Shown here: piece by piece, positions 26,687-34,333 of the stretch
How the letters are laid out: each line of letters opens with the position of its first letter
Numbering within the stretch: position 1 is the first letter of the stretch
Assembly (NCBI GenBank): GCA_947311635.1
Contig: CAMZLD010000081.1
Location: 1-34,333, forward strand
DNA from: an uncultured Flavobacteriaceae bacterium
Lineage (GTDB): Bacteria; Bacteroidota; Bacteroidia; Flavobacteriales; Flavobacteriaceae
DNA: 34,333 nt
Direction of reading: 5' to 3'
Notes under the pieces: model-generated
Seen by the model: only the letters and a program-made list of their open reading frames with translations
Told to the model about the DNA's origin: nothing
The model's database searches: none
Program-made: the position numbers and the translations under genes

Positions 26687-29168
26687 TATTAAACGTTTTA
26701 TCACCTTTATAATAATTGTATTTGTTTCAATACAAGCACAAGCACAAGCACAAGCACAAGATAGTATTCCTTTTCAAAAAGGAAAAGCTTACCAATTAGG
26801 GGGCATTGCCATTAAAGGGCTTCAGAAATATAGTGAGCAAACCGTAAGAGTTTTTGCTGGATTAAAAACAGGACAAACCATTAAAATACCTGGAGATAAA
26901 TTAACCAGTGCAATTAAAAAACTATACAATACAAAACAATTTAGTAATGTGGATGTTTATGTTACTAAAGTTGTAGAAGATGTTGCTTATATAGAGTTTG
27001 ATGTTGTTGAGCTTCCAGAAATTAGTACTGTTACAATAACCGGAATTAAAAAAGGAAAAGCGAAAGAACTTCAAAAAGAAGCTGGTCTTAAAAAAGGCGA
27101 AATGGTAACCGATGATTTACTTATCACTACTAAAAATTACATTCAAAACAAATATGCTAAAAGGGGCTACTTAAAAAGTAAAGTCACCATCAACACCAAA
27201 AAAGACACATCTAAAACCAATGCAGTTAAAATGTTGGTACATATAGATAACGGTGAACGTGTAAAAATTAAAAAGATCAATTTTAGCGGAAATAAAGCAT
27301 TTAAAAGTAAAAAATTACGCAAGGCCATGTCAAATACAAAGCAAAAAATGACAGGTCGTTTTTGGAAAAAATCAAAATATTTAGAAGAAGATTACCAAGC
27401 AGATTTAGAAAGTATTATAGACGTTTATAGTGAAAAAGGCTATCGTGATGCAAGAATTGTAGATGAGCAATTATCATGGAATCAAGATAATACAATCAAT
27501 TTAGATATTACAGTAAGCGAAGGTAAAAAATATTATTTTGGAGATATTAAATTTATTGGTAACAGTTTGTTTACCGATGCACAGCTGCAACGTTTTTTAC
27601 GTATCGAAAAAGGAGACATATACAATGCTAAAGTATTAAAAGAGCGTGTTAATGGAGATAACTCTCCAGACTCTCAAGACATAAACACAACCTATTTAAA
27701 TAGAGGTTATATGGCTGCAAGAGTAAACCCTGTAGAAACACGTGTAAATAAAGATTCTATAGATGTAGAAATACGAATTTTTGAAGGCTTGCCTTTTAGG
27801 TTAAAAAACGTAAGTGTAGTAGGTAACGACAAAACAAATGACCATGTTATTTACAGAGAGCTTAGAACAAAGCCAGGAAATTTATTTAGTAAAGAAGATA
27901 TCATTCGTTCAATAAGAGAACTTGGGCAACTTGGATTTTTTGATGCTCAAACCATTACTCCAGATGTAAAACCGAATTACACAGATCAAACTGCAGATAT
28001 AGAATATGCTGTCACAGAAAAAGGATCTAGCCAAATAGAATTACAAGGTGGTTATGGAGGTAACGCATTTATTGGCACATTAGGGCTTACTTTTAACAAC
28101 TTTTCTATCCGTAATATTTTTAATAAAAAGGCGTATAAGCCTTTACCTATGGGAGATGGGCAAGCACTATCATTAAGGATACAAAAAAGTAAATACTATA
28201 GTACATATAGCTTTTCTTTTACAGAACCGTGGTTAGGAGGTAAAAGACCAAAATCATTATCCTTTTCTATTTACAATTCTAAGCAATTTGCTTATGACAG
28301 AATTAGTACTAATGGAGGTGTTGATAGAAACCAACAAATAAACATTTTAGGAGCTTCTGTTGGTTTAGGACAAAGACTACAGTGGCCAGATGATTATTTT
28401 ACACTTTCTCAGACAGTTAGTATTCAGCAATATAAATTAAAAAATTATAGAATTTCTACCTTTTCATTCGACAACGGTACCTCTAATAATATTGCTTACG
28501 CAATTAATTTAGGAAGAAGCTCTGCAGGACCTGGAAGAATTTTTCCGCAAAGAGGTTCAGAATTTAATGTAGGTATTAAATTAACGCCACCATATTCGTT
28601 ATTTAATAAAAAAGATTACGCCAATATTTCTGACGAAGAAAAATACAATTTCTTAGAATATTACAAAGCCTCTTTTAAAGGGAAATGGTATACTCCATTA
28701 TTTTCTAAGATTGTGATGATGACAAATACAGAATTTGGGTTTTTAGGCAAATACAATAACGAATTAGGAGACTCTCCTTTTGAGCGTTTTTATGTTGGTG
28801 GTGATGGTCTAGGAGCAAACCAATTTGACGGAAGAGAAACTATTGGTCTAAGAGGGTATGATCCTTTTTCTGGAAATGGAGGAGGTACTATTTATAATAA
28901 ATTTACGTTAGAAATGCGTTACCCTATTACTTTAAAACCTTCTGCATCTATTTATGTACTTGGTTTTTTAGAAGGTGGTAATTCTTATACAGGTCTTAAT
29001 AACCTTAATCCTTTTGATTTAAAAAGATCTGCAGGTTTAGGAATGCGAATTTTTATGCCTGCCTTTGGTTTGTTAGGAATAGACTTTGGTCATGGATTTG
29101 ATGCCTTAACTCCAGGAGGCGTGAAACCAGGGTGGGGAACTCAATTTATTATCGGGAGACAATTTTAA
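26679..29168 (+). CDS. bamA: Outer membrane protein assembly factor BamA
   Basis: An 829-residue Omp85 protein. A signal peptide (about residues 1-27) is followed by POTRA domains (about 35-450; QLGGIAIKGLQKYSEQTV opens the first) and a C-terminal 16-strand barrel ending in IIGRQF with the terminal Phe typical of outer-membrane proteins. The barrel contains GLRGYDP (about 724-730), near the conserved loop-6 region. BamA inserts beta-barrel proteins into the outer membrane. The end of the signal peptide is encoded by a hexanucleotide repeat giving QAQAQAQAQ. Its neighbours, two Skp-like chaperones, deliver BamA substrates. Confidence 0.96.
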   Translation: MSNIKRFITFIIIVFVSIQAQAQAQAQDSIPFQKGKAYQLGGIAIKGLQKYSEQTVRVFAGLKTGQTIKIPGDKLTSAIKKLYNTKQFSNVDVYVTKVVEDVAYIEFDVVELPEISTVTITGIKKGKAKELQKEAGLKKGEMVTDDLLITTKNYIQNKYAKRGYLKSKVTINTKKDTSKTNAVKMLVHIDNGERVKIKKINFSGNKAFKSKKLRKAMSNTKQKMTGRFWKKSKYLEEDYQADLESIIDVYSEKGYRDARIVDEQLSWNQDNTINLDITVSEGKKYYFGDIKFIGNSLFTDAQLQRFLRIEKGDIYNAKVLKERVNGDNSPDSQDINTTYLNRGYMAARVNPVETRVNKDSIDVEIRIFEGLPFRLKNVSVVGNDKTNDHVIYRELRTKPGNLFSKEDIIRSIRELGQLGFFDAQTITPDVKPNYTDQTADIEYAVTEKGSSQIELQGGYGGNAFIGTLGLTFNNFSIRNIFNKKAYKPLPMGDGQALSLRIQKSKYYSTYSFSFTEPWLGGKRPKSLSFSIYNSKQFAYDRISTNGGVDRNQQINILGASVGLGQRLQWPDDYFTLSQTVSIQQYKLKNYRISTFSFDNGTSNNIAYAINLGRSSAGPGRIFPQRGSEFNVGIKLTPPYSLFNKKDYANISDEEKYNFLEYYKASFKGKWYTPLFSKIVMMTNTEFGFLGKYNNELGDSPFERFYVGGDGLGANQFDGRETIGLRGYDPFSGNGGGTIYNKFTLEMRYPITLKPSASIYVLGFLEGGNSYTGLNNLNPFDLKRSAGLGMRIFMPAFGLLGIDFGHGFDALTPGGVKPGWGTQFIIGRQF
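26732..26760 (+). repeat. Hexanucleotide tandem repeat in bamA signal peptide
   Basis: ACAAGC is repeated four times plus five bases, encoding alternating Gln-Ala. A change of one unit would keep the frame and only change the number of Gln-Ala pairs at the signal-peptide end. Confidence 0.9.
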
Positions 29169-29201
29169 TAAAAATAGTATATTTATACAAACTTTAAAAC
29201 T

Positions 29202-29217
29202 TGGCACGGTTTTTTCT
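29202..29217 (+). promoter_or_regulatory. Sigma-54-like promoter before Skp/OmpH pair
   Basis: TGGCACG, four bases, then TTTCT resembles the sigma-54 consensus TGGCACG-N4-TTGCW. The -24 element is perfect; the -12 element has T in place of the G. It lies 16 bases before the ATG at 29234. Confidence 0.35.
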
Positions 29218-29233
29218 AAATACCTTTTGAAAG

Positions 29234-30004
29234 ATGGCAAAACAAATTTTATTTATTTTCAGTTTATTTCTAACAACCAGTTTGTTAGCACAAAAACCTC
29301 AAAAAGTAGGTTACATTGATATGCAGTATATTTTAGAAAATGTACCAGAATATGCAAATGCACAACAACAGCTAAATCAAAAAGCATCAAGATGGCAACA
29401 AAATCTTGACGCTAAACAGAAAGAGATTAATACATTAAAAGAAGAATTAGCAAATGAAAAAGCACTTTTAACAAAAGATTTAATAGAAGATCGTACAGAA
29501 GATATCGATATTAAAGAACAAGAATTTAGACGTTTGAAAAAAGCTTATTTTGGAGCAGAAGGCGATTTATTTTTACAAAGAAAGCAACTTGTAAAACCTG
29601 TTCAAGATAGAATTTACAGTGCCGTACAAGAAATAGCAAAACGTAAAAAATTTGATATTATATTTGATAAGTCTAGTGATTTAATTATGCTATATACCAA
29701 TAGTAAATATGATATTAGTGAGTTGGTTATTAAAAGTATTACCAAAACAAAAAAACTAGAAACCATTCAAGATAAGCGCGCTAAGAAGAAAAAAGAAATA
29801 ATAGAATTGAGCGATGCTGCTAAAGAAAAACAAAAAGAAAGAGCATCAAAAAGTGTCGCACTAAAAGAACGTATTGCTGCTCAAAAAGCAGCCAAAGCAA
29901 AAAAGAGAGCAGAAATGAAAAAGCTGATTGAAGAAAAAAGAAAAGCTAAAATTAAAGCACGAGAAGAAGCTTTGAAAAAAAGAAATCAAGAAAACGAAAA
30001 ATAA
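29234..30004 (+). CDS. Skp/OmpH family periplasmic chaperone (first, long form)
   Basis: A 256-residue protein with a signal peptide (about residues 1-19, cleavage after LLAQ) and an OmpH/Skp domain: KVGYIDMQYILENVPEY, long coiled-coil arms (about 45-110) and the FDIIFDKSSDLIMLYTN strand region. Skp-type chaperones hold unfolded outer-membrane proteins in the periplasm. It has about 80 extra C-terminal residues that are very rich in Lys, Glu and Ala, forming a charged helix not found in the second copy. It sits between bamA and its shorter paralogue. Confidence 0.93.
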   Translation: MAKQILFIFSLFLTTSLLAQKPQKVGYIDMQYILENVPEYANAQQQLNQKASRWQQNLDAKQKEINTLKEELANEKALLTKDLIEDRTEDIDIKEQEFRRLKKAYFGAEGDLFLQRKQLVKPVQDRIYSAVQEIAKRKKFDIIFDKSSDLIMLYTNSKYDISELVIKSITKTKKLETIQDKRAKKKKEIIELSDAAKEKQKERASKSVALKERIAAQKAAKAKKRAEMKKLIEEKRKAKIKAREEALKKRNQENEK

Positions 30005-30041
30005 ATAAACACAACAAACATTAATTATAAAAATTCAAACA

Positions 30042-30542
30042 ATGAAACAATTTAAAACACTTTTATTAATCGCAGTATTTACATTAGGGATGACATCTTT
30101 TACGCAAGCGCAGTCAAAAGTTGGTCATATTAGCACCGATGAGTTAATTGCATCTATGCCAGCTGCAAAAGCTTTAGATACAGAGCTAACAAGATTAAAA
30201 AACACGTATGACAATGATTTAAAAGCTTTAGATACAAAGTTAAAAGCCAAGTTTTCAAAATATCAAAACGAAGCCAAAACAGTATCAAAAGAAGAAAATC
30301 AAAAAAGAATGCAAGAATTGCAAACAGAAGAACAAGCTTTATATGCAGAAATGCAAAAAGCAGAACAAGAACTTGCTAAAAAAAGAAATGATAAATTAAA
30401 ACCTATTGTAGAAGCAGCTCGTAAAGCAATTGCAGAAGTGGCTAAAGAAAATGGGTATCAATATGTATTAGACTCGGCTTCTTTATTAGTAGCAAATGGT
30501 ACTGATTTATTACCATTGGTAAAAAAGAAATTAGGTATCTAA
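30042..30542 (+). CDS. Skp/OmpH family periplasmic chaperone (second, short form)
   Basis: A 166-residue protein with a signal peptide (about residues 1-23, cleavage after TQA) and a standard-size OmpH/Skp domain: KVGHISTDELIASMPAAKAL, a coiled-coil hairpin (about 45-115) and the closing YQYVLDSASLLVANGTDLLP. It probably forms a trimer with the long arms cradling clients for BamA. It lies 37 bases after the long form and is followed by a strong terminator. Confidence 0.95.
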   Translation: MKQFKTLLLIAVFTLGMTSFTQAQSKVGHISTDELIASMPAAKALDTELTRLKNTYDNDLKALDTKLKAKFSKYQNEAKTVSKEENQKRMQELQTEEQALYAEMQKAEQELAKKRNDKLKPIVEAARKAIAEVAKENGYQYVLDSASLLVANGTDLLPLVKKKLGI

Positions 30543-30564
30543 GAAGATATTAAAATATAATGAC

Positions 30565-30595
30565 AAAAAACCTGAACGAATCGTTCAGGTTTTTT
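30565..30595 (+). terminator. Rho-independent terminator after the Skp/OmpH pair
   Basis: A perfect 14-bp stem (30565-30578 with 30582-30595) with a 3-base loop ends in T-rich sequence. It closes the bamA run before murI. Confidence 0.9.
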
Positions 30596-30602
30596 ATTTT
30601 TG
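30595..30602 (+). promoter_or_regulatory. -7 box of murI touching the terminator
   Basis: TATTTTTG starts on the last base of the terminator stem and ends 3 bases before the murI ATG at 30606. If active, transcription would begin at or very near the ATG. No TTG at the usual distance; that stretch is inside the hairpin. Confidence 0.4.
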
Positions 30603-30605
30603 TAT

Positions 30606-31397
30606 ATGGGTAAAAACAAACAAGCCATTGGTATTTTTGATTCTGGTGTAGGAGGCACTTCTATCTGGAAAGAAATACAACAATTACTACCTAATGAAAA
30701 CACCATTTATTTGGCAGATAGTAAATACGCCCCTTATGGTCAAAAGTCGAAAGAAGAAATTGTTGCCTATAGTAAAAAAAACACAGAATATCTTTTAAAA
30801 AGAGGCTGTAAAATCATCATCGTAGCGTGTAATACAGCAACAACAAATGCTATTAAAATTTTAAGAGAAACGTACGATGTTCCTTTTATAGGCATAGAAC
30901 CAGCCATTAAACCAGCCGCTTTAAAAACAAAAACAAATGCGATTGGTATTTTAGCTACTAAAGGTACTTTAAGTAGTGATTTGTTTGCCAACACATCAGC
31001 TCCATTTAGAGATGATACTTTAATAATAGAACAAATTGGTGAAGGTTTGGTAGCGCTTATAGAGCAAGGAGCTATCCATTCTGATATAACAATTGATTTA
31101 CTTCAGAAATATTTACAACCAATGCTAGCTAAAAATATAGATTATTTAGTTTTAGGTTGTACACATTATCCATATTTAATTCCAGAAATTCAGAAAATTA
31201 TAGGTAAAAATGTAACTATTATAGATGCAGGTTTAGCTGTTGCAAAACAAACTAAAACTGTATTAAAAAAACAACAGCTACTTTCTCAAAATTGCACCAA
31301 AGGCTATCATAAGTTTTATTCAAACAAAAACCCTAAGGTGTTAAAAGAATTAGTAGGAAACAATGAACATGTAAAAGTTAGAAAATTACGTTTTTAA
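30606..31397 (+). CDS. murI: Glutamate racemase
   Basis: A 263-residue cofactor-independent racemase that makes D-glutamate for peptidoglycan. The two catalytic cysteines are C75 in VACNTATTNA and C185 in LGCTHYPYL, and the N-terminal AIGIFDSGVGGTS and ADSKYAPYG motifs are present. The frame can start at a TTG at 30600, but the ATG at 30606 gives the usual MurI N-terminus and is preferred. There is almost no room for a leader after the terminator, so the message is either read through or leaderless. It ends tail-to-tail with the PorP/SprF gene, 10 bases apart. Confidence 0.96.
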   Translation: MGKNKQAIGIFDSGVGGTSIWKEIQQLLPNENTIYLADSKYAPYGQKSKEEIVAYSKKNTEYLLKRGCKIIIVACNTATTNAIKILRETYDVPFIGIEPAIKPAALKTKTNAIGILATKGTLSSDLFANTSAPFRDDTLIIEQIGEGLVALIEQGAIHSDITIDLLQKYLQPMLAKNIDYLVLGCTHYPYLIPEIQKIIGKNVTIIDAGLAVAKQTKTVLKKQQLLSQNCTKGYHKFYSNKNPKVLKELVGNNEHVKVRKLRF

Positions 31398-31407
31398 AAG
31401 CTTTTGT

Positions 31408-32385
31408 TTAAAAGGAAGCATTGATGTTTGGGCAACCAACAGCTCTTGGTGTACGGCATCCAAAATTCATTCCTAAGGTTATTTGATGATAGCCTGCATC
31501 ATCAAACAAAACATCTCCAGATTGCTTGGTATAAGTGTAAGAAAACATATAGCTTTTATAATTAATACCAATAATTGGTGTAATATACTTTAGCTCTTCT
31601 ACTTTATTACCATCAAAACCTTGTCTATAAGAAAAAGCTGCCCACAATTTAGCATCGGCTACATTTTTGTAAACTTTCAAATTAAAATCTGCAAATTTTT
31701 CACCGGTCTTTTCTATAACTTGTGCCATTACTGAAGGCTCTAACTGAATACTGCTTTCATTTTCACCTGAAAAATAATAGCCTAAAGTACCTACAAATCG
31801 TCTAATATTAGTTAATTCTACACCATCTCTATAAAGGTTTCTTGGGCTTGGCAATAAATTTCTTGCGGTTAAATATGCAAATAATCCTTTAAAATGGTAG
31901 GCAACAGAAATATCTGCGTTAAAATAAATTTTACTCTGATTGATATAGGTAATTGTAGGGTCTTGAATTTGAAAATTTGATTCATCTATTCTACTTTCTA
32001 AAACGGTTCCAGTAATACCAAAAGACAACTGATTGGCATCTTCAAAACGCCCCATATCAATGTGGTAAGCAAAGGTGCCAGAAATACCTGTTTGTGAATG
32101 CCAGCCATTTTTGTCATTAAAAAAAATTGCTCCAATACCCGATTTTTCACCAATTCTATTATGCACACTTAACGTTTGTAATGCTGGAGCGTCTTCTACA
32201 CCTGCCCATTGTGTTCGTGCTGTTAAACGTGCTTTACCACAATTACCAATACCAGCGGCAGAAGGGTGTACTAAAAAAACATTGTCTGATAAATAATCAG
32301 AATATATAGGTAAAGTTTCTTGAGCGGTTAAAATAATGCTTCCTAAAAATAAAAATAGGACTAAAATGTTCTTTATTTTCTTCAT
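31408..32385 (-). CDS. PorP/SprF family type IX secretion membrane protein
   Basis: A 325-residue outer-membrane protein with a signal peptide (about residues 1-21, cleavage after LTAQ). The mature protein begins LPIYSDYLSDNVFLVHPSAAG, the PorP/SprF hallmark, followed by KARLTARTQWAG and an aromatic-rich beta-barrel, and ends with CRTPRAVGCPNINASF. PorP/SprF proteins help attach or export type IX secretion substrates. Most are encoded just after a large secreted adhesin or its partner; here no such partner is in the window. A -7 box lies 27 bases before the start. Confidence 0.93.
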   Translation of the reverse strand: MKKIKNILVLFLFLGSIILTAQETLPIYSDYLSDNVFLVHPSAAGIGNCGKARLTARTQWAGVEDAPALQTLSVHNRIGEKSGIGAIFFNDKNGWHSQTGISGTFAYHIDMGRFEDANQLSFGITGTVLESRIDESNFQIQDPTITYINQSKIYFNADISVAYHFKGLFAYLTARNLLPSPRNLYRDGVELTNIRRFVGTLGYYFSGENESSIQLEPSVMAQVIEKTGEKFADFNLKVYKNVADAKLWAAFSYRQGFDGNKVEELKYITPIIGINYKSYMFSYTYTKQSGDVLFDDAGYHQITLGMNFGCRTPRAVGCPNINASF

Positions 32386-32411
32386 GTTTTTTTATAAGGT
32401 CATAAAAGTAC

Positions 32412-32419
32412 CAAAAATA
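32412..32419 (-). promoter_or_regulatory. -7 box of the PorP/SprF gene
   Basis: TATTTTTG on the minus strand, 26 bases before the ATG at 32385, fits TAnnTTTG. No upstream TTG at the right spacing. It implies separate transcription from the kinase upstream. Confidence 0.5.
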
Positions 32420-32491
32420 TTCTTTTTTACAAGTAAATAACTCTCATTTAATAAGAATAGTATAATCAAATTAGTAGATTATTATAAAAAC

Positions 32492-33907
32492 CTATTTTAA
32501 AGGAATACTGAGAATCACTTTGGTGCCCATTGCTTTATCTAAATTTGAGTATAAATCGTGATATTCTAAATGAAAAGGATGTTTAAAATTTTTGGTGTAA
32601 TTTTTTAGCCGCTCTTTGGTAAGTTGTATGCCAATAGAATCTTTTTTATGTAGTTTCTTTTTCTTAATGGCGGCTGCTTTTTTTCTGCCAATGCCATTAT
32701 CAATGATGGTGATTTTTAAAAATAAATCTTTTTCTTTTTCAAAAATTAATGCAATCTCTTTACAATCTTTTTTAGAAGACAAACCGTGCCAGATAGCATT
32801 TTCTACAAAAGGTTGTACAATTAGAGAAGGCATTTTTATAGCTCCTAAATTTAATTTTTTATCGATGGTAAAAGAAGCTTTAATTTCATTTTGAAAACGA
32901 ATGTTCTCTATATCAATATATAGCCGCAACGTATCTATTTCTTCTGCTAAAGAATTTTCTTTTTCGCGTGCTGCAGCCAGAATTTTTCGTATTAATTTAG
33001 AAAATTTATTTAAGTAATAAACGGCATTTTCTTTTTTATTATCTATGATGTATAATTTGATTGCATTGAGTGAGTTAAAAATAAAATGTGGATTCATTTG
33101 GCTCTGTAAAGAAGATATTTTTAAGGCCAACAATTCTTTTTCGTAAGCAAGTTTAATTTTTTCGAACTTTTCTTTCTCGGCTTTTTTGCTATACGTAATA
33201 AGATCTTCTTCTAATTGATCATGAATTTTTTGTTTTAAAACTTCATTCTCTTTTAACTGCTTTATAAGTTTTCGTTGAGATTCGTTTTTTTGGTTAAGTA
33301 TTAATTTTTGTTTTTGCCCTAAACCAAGTGAAAAAATAATATTTTCTATAATTACTCCTATATAAAAAACACTATTTGCAGCATTTGTGTTTTTCAAAAA
33401 CACAAAAAACTGATCTGCGTATTCCGCAATAAAAGAAGAGGCATAAAGCATAAAAGAACCTACAATAATATATTTTCGTAAAGGCATTTTGACTGCAAAA
33501 AGAGAATTATAAGCTATTGCTCCAAAGGAATATAAACTCAACCTCATTCCTTTTCTTGAAAAATCAATAAACGACTGATTCTTAGTTATTAAAACAGATA
33601 AAACGATAATTGATATAATTACAAACAGTAACTTTACAGTTCCAAAAATAAAAGAATGGCATTTTTTGGAGTAACTTCTTAAATTTAAAAAGGTAAACCC
33701 AAATACAAAATAAAAAGTATTGTAAACCCATACTATTGGCTCATGCATATCAAATAATAGCTGCTCAAAAACGGTTCTAGCTGTTGCACTTGGGTCAGCA
33801 AAAACAAACTTTGTTTGATTTATAAAAATTAAAAAAGTGTATAAACTATAAAACAAATGTACTTTGTCTTTGTGCTGAAAATATAACAAAAAGTGATATA
33901 CAGACAA
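32492..33907 (-). CDS. LytS-type sensor histidine kinase, 5' end probably damaged
   Basis: A membrane histidine kinase with about six or seven spans in the first 195 residues (7TMR-DISM-like), a coiled coil (about 205-262), the His_kinase (LytS/YehU) phosphorylation box SLQSQMNPHFIFNSLNA with H274, and an ATPase domain with VENAIWHGL and IDNGIGR. Such kinases normally act with a LytTR response regulator, but none lies beside it. The only start at 33907 is a TTG inside the first span. The frame stays open upstream to 33994, giving ANPHQNGFTTFVLGVLFV, which looks like real family sequence, but there is no ATG or GTG before the TGA at 33995-33997. The first codons therefore seem lost or altered. 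Confidence 0.8.
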   Translation of the reverse strand: MSVYHFLLYFQHKDKVHLFYSLYTFLIFINQTKFVFADPSATARTVFEQLLFDMHEPIVWVYNTFYFVFGFTFLNLRSYSKKCHSFIFGTVKLLFVIISIIVLSVLITKNQSFIDFSRKGMRLSLYSFGAIAYNSLFAVKMPLRKYIIVGSFMLYASSFIAEYADQFFVFLKNTNAANSVFYIGVIIENIIFSLGLGQKQKLILNQKNESQRKLIKQLKENEVLKQKIHDQLEEDLITYSKKAEKEKFEKIKLAYEKELLALKISSLQSQMNPHFIFNSLNAIKLYIIDNKKENAVYYLNKFSKLIRKILAAAREKENSLAEEIDTLRLYIDIENIRFQNEIKASFTIDKKLNLGAIKMPSLIVQPFVENAIWHGLSSKKDCKEIALIFEKEKDLFLKITIIDNGIGRKKAAAIKKKKLHKKDSIGIQLTKERLKNYTKNFKHPFHLEYHDLYSNLDKAMGTKVILSIPLK

Positions 33908-33974
33908 AACGAATAATACACCTAAAACAAAGGTTGTAAATCCGTTTTGGTGTGGGTTCGCTAGAAATATTTTA

Positions 33975-34127
33975 ATGCTTGTATATCCAATAAATCATAA
34001 ATTATTAAGCACTTTCATAAAAGATTCTTTTTTAGATCGAGAGATGGGTATAGAAGCTACTAATATAAAACCAACCGAATTATGGAAACTTCTAAAACAA
34101 ATAGACTTAGAAAAATTAATTAATTAG
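33975..34127 (+). pseudogene. Possible gene tail (50 codons) at a junction
   Basis: On the plus strand an open frame ends in TAG at 34125-34127 and reads protein-like: FIKDSFLDREMGIEATNIKP followed by TELWKLLKQIDLEKLIN. It has the look of the C-terminus of a soluble helical protein, but upstream of about 33998 the same frame is just antisense of the kinase. I do not recognise the family. It may be a remnant joined here by recombination; a short independent gene from the ATG at 33975 is less likely. Confidence 0.3.
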
Positions 34128-34132
34128 TAGTT

Positions 34133-34210
34133 ATGCAAAAATTAAAGGCTTCCATACTGAAAATTATTTTTATTGCAATAATACTTTTAATAACTCGTTG
34201 TGCATTATAA
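34133..34210 (+). CDS. 25-residue hydrophobic peptide
   Basis: A short frame, ATG at 34133 to TAA at 34208-34210. It has a basic start (MQKLKASILK), a hydrophobic core of about 11 residues and the ending TRCAL. It looks like a signal or membrane peptide, possibly the remnant of a lipoprotein, or a tiny membrane peptide in its own right. It lies 5 bases after the preceding frame. Evidence for translation is weak. Confidence 0.3.
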   Translation: MQKLKASILKIIFIAIILLITRCAL

Positions 34211-34215
34211 AAAAG

Positions 34216-34246
34216 TTGTCCATTGACTATAAAAATCGTATATTTA
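34216..34246 (+). promoter_or_regulatory. Promoter of the gene running off the right end
   Basis: TTG at 34216-34218, 20 bases, then TATATTTA at 34239-34246 (one mismatch to TAnnTTTG), 24 bases before the ATG at 34271. Confidence 0.5.
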
Positions 34247-34270
34247 ATTGAATTTCAAACAGTTAAATAG

Positions 34271-34333
34271 ATGAACAACTTTAAAGCAAATTACGATAAA
34301 ATTTTGGAAGTATTAATGTCAATTACAGAAAAA
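34271..34333 (+). CDS. Start of an unidentified gene, cut by the window end
   Basis: An ATG at 34271 opens a frame of 21 codons (MNNFKANYDKILEVLMSITE...) that runs off the window without a stop. The peptide is helical and charged, and a reasonable promoter lies just upstream, so it is probably a real gene. Too short to identify. Confidence 0.5.
   Translation, partial: MNNFKANYDKILEVLMSITEK

Noticed and set aside
30600-30605. TTG start for murI two codons upstream
   Set aside because: It lies inside the -7 box and directly behind the terminator; the ATG at 30606 gives the usual N-terminus.

Overview
The window looks like a chromosomal segment of a low-GC member of the Bacteroidota, most likely family Flavobacteriaceae. 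Supporting signs are the gliding genes gldB and gldC, a PorP/SprF-type protein of the type IX secretion system, the conserved run nadK - DUF6089 - uppS - bamA - two Skp/OmpH-like chaperones - murI, the near absence of Shine-Dalgarno sequences, and repeated promoter boxes of the Bacteroidota type (TAnnTTTG, sometimes with an upstream TTG). I cannot name the genus or species from the sequence alone.

Layout. Bases 1-660 are an accessory patch: a gene remnant lies between two perfect 35-bp inverted repeats, next to a structured repeat that resembles those scattered through flavobacterial genomes. Bases 661-4595 (minus) are a likely operon of alaS, a small secreted protein and a GSCFA-domain protein. 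Bases 4692-7852 (plus) are a tightly overlapping cluster of an M23 peptidase, a MerR-type regulator, LemA and two TPM-domain proteins. An AT-rich island with one unrecognised exported protein follows (7853-8967). The essential GTPases der and era flank a small membrane protein. Then come an initiator tRNA, gldB-gldC, nadE, a DUF1028 protein, dnaG, and the protein quality-control genes clpX, clpP and tig, with a methyltransferase gene between clpP and tig. From 21628 to 23527 (minus) is a pdxJ - alpha/beta hydrolase - holin-like operon. From 23604 to 31397 (plus) is the long envelope run from a CBS-domain protein to murI. The right end holds a PorP/SprF protein, a LytS-type histidine kinase whose 5' end looks damaged, and small fragments that run off the window.

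How the genes fit together. The plus-strand run 23604-31397 combines NADP supply, undecaprenyl diphosphate synthesis, outer-membrane protein assembly (BamA with Skp-like chaperones) and D-glutamate synthesis for peptidoglycan, so it is an envelope-building block. The M23 peptidase, LemA and TPM proteins are also envelope-linked. GldB, GldC and PorP/SprF belong to gliding and type IX secretion.

The most interesting items are: (1) a complete small-RNA-like transcription unit on the minus strand at about 14183-14281, antisense to the nadE 3' end, with its own promoter, a C-rich loop and a strong terminator; (2) the inverted-repeat/hairpin cassette at the left edge, whose hairpin folds better as the minus strand; (3) a primase whose four zinc ligands are all replaced; (4) a possible leaderless murI; and (5) a probable recombination junction at the 5' end of the histidine kinase.
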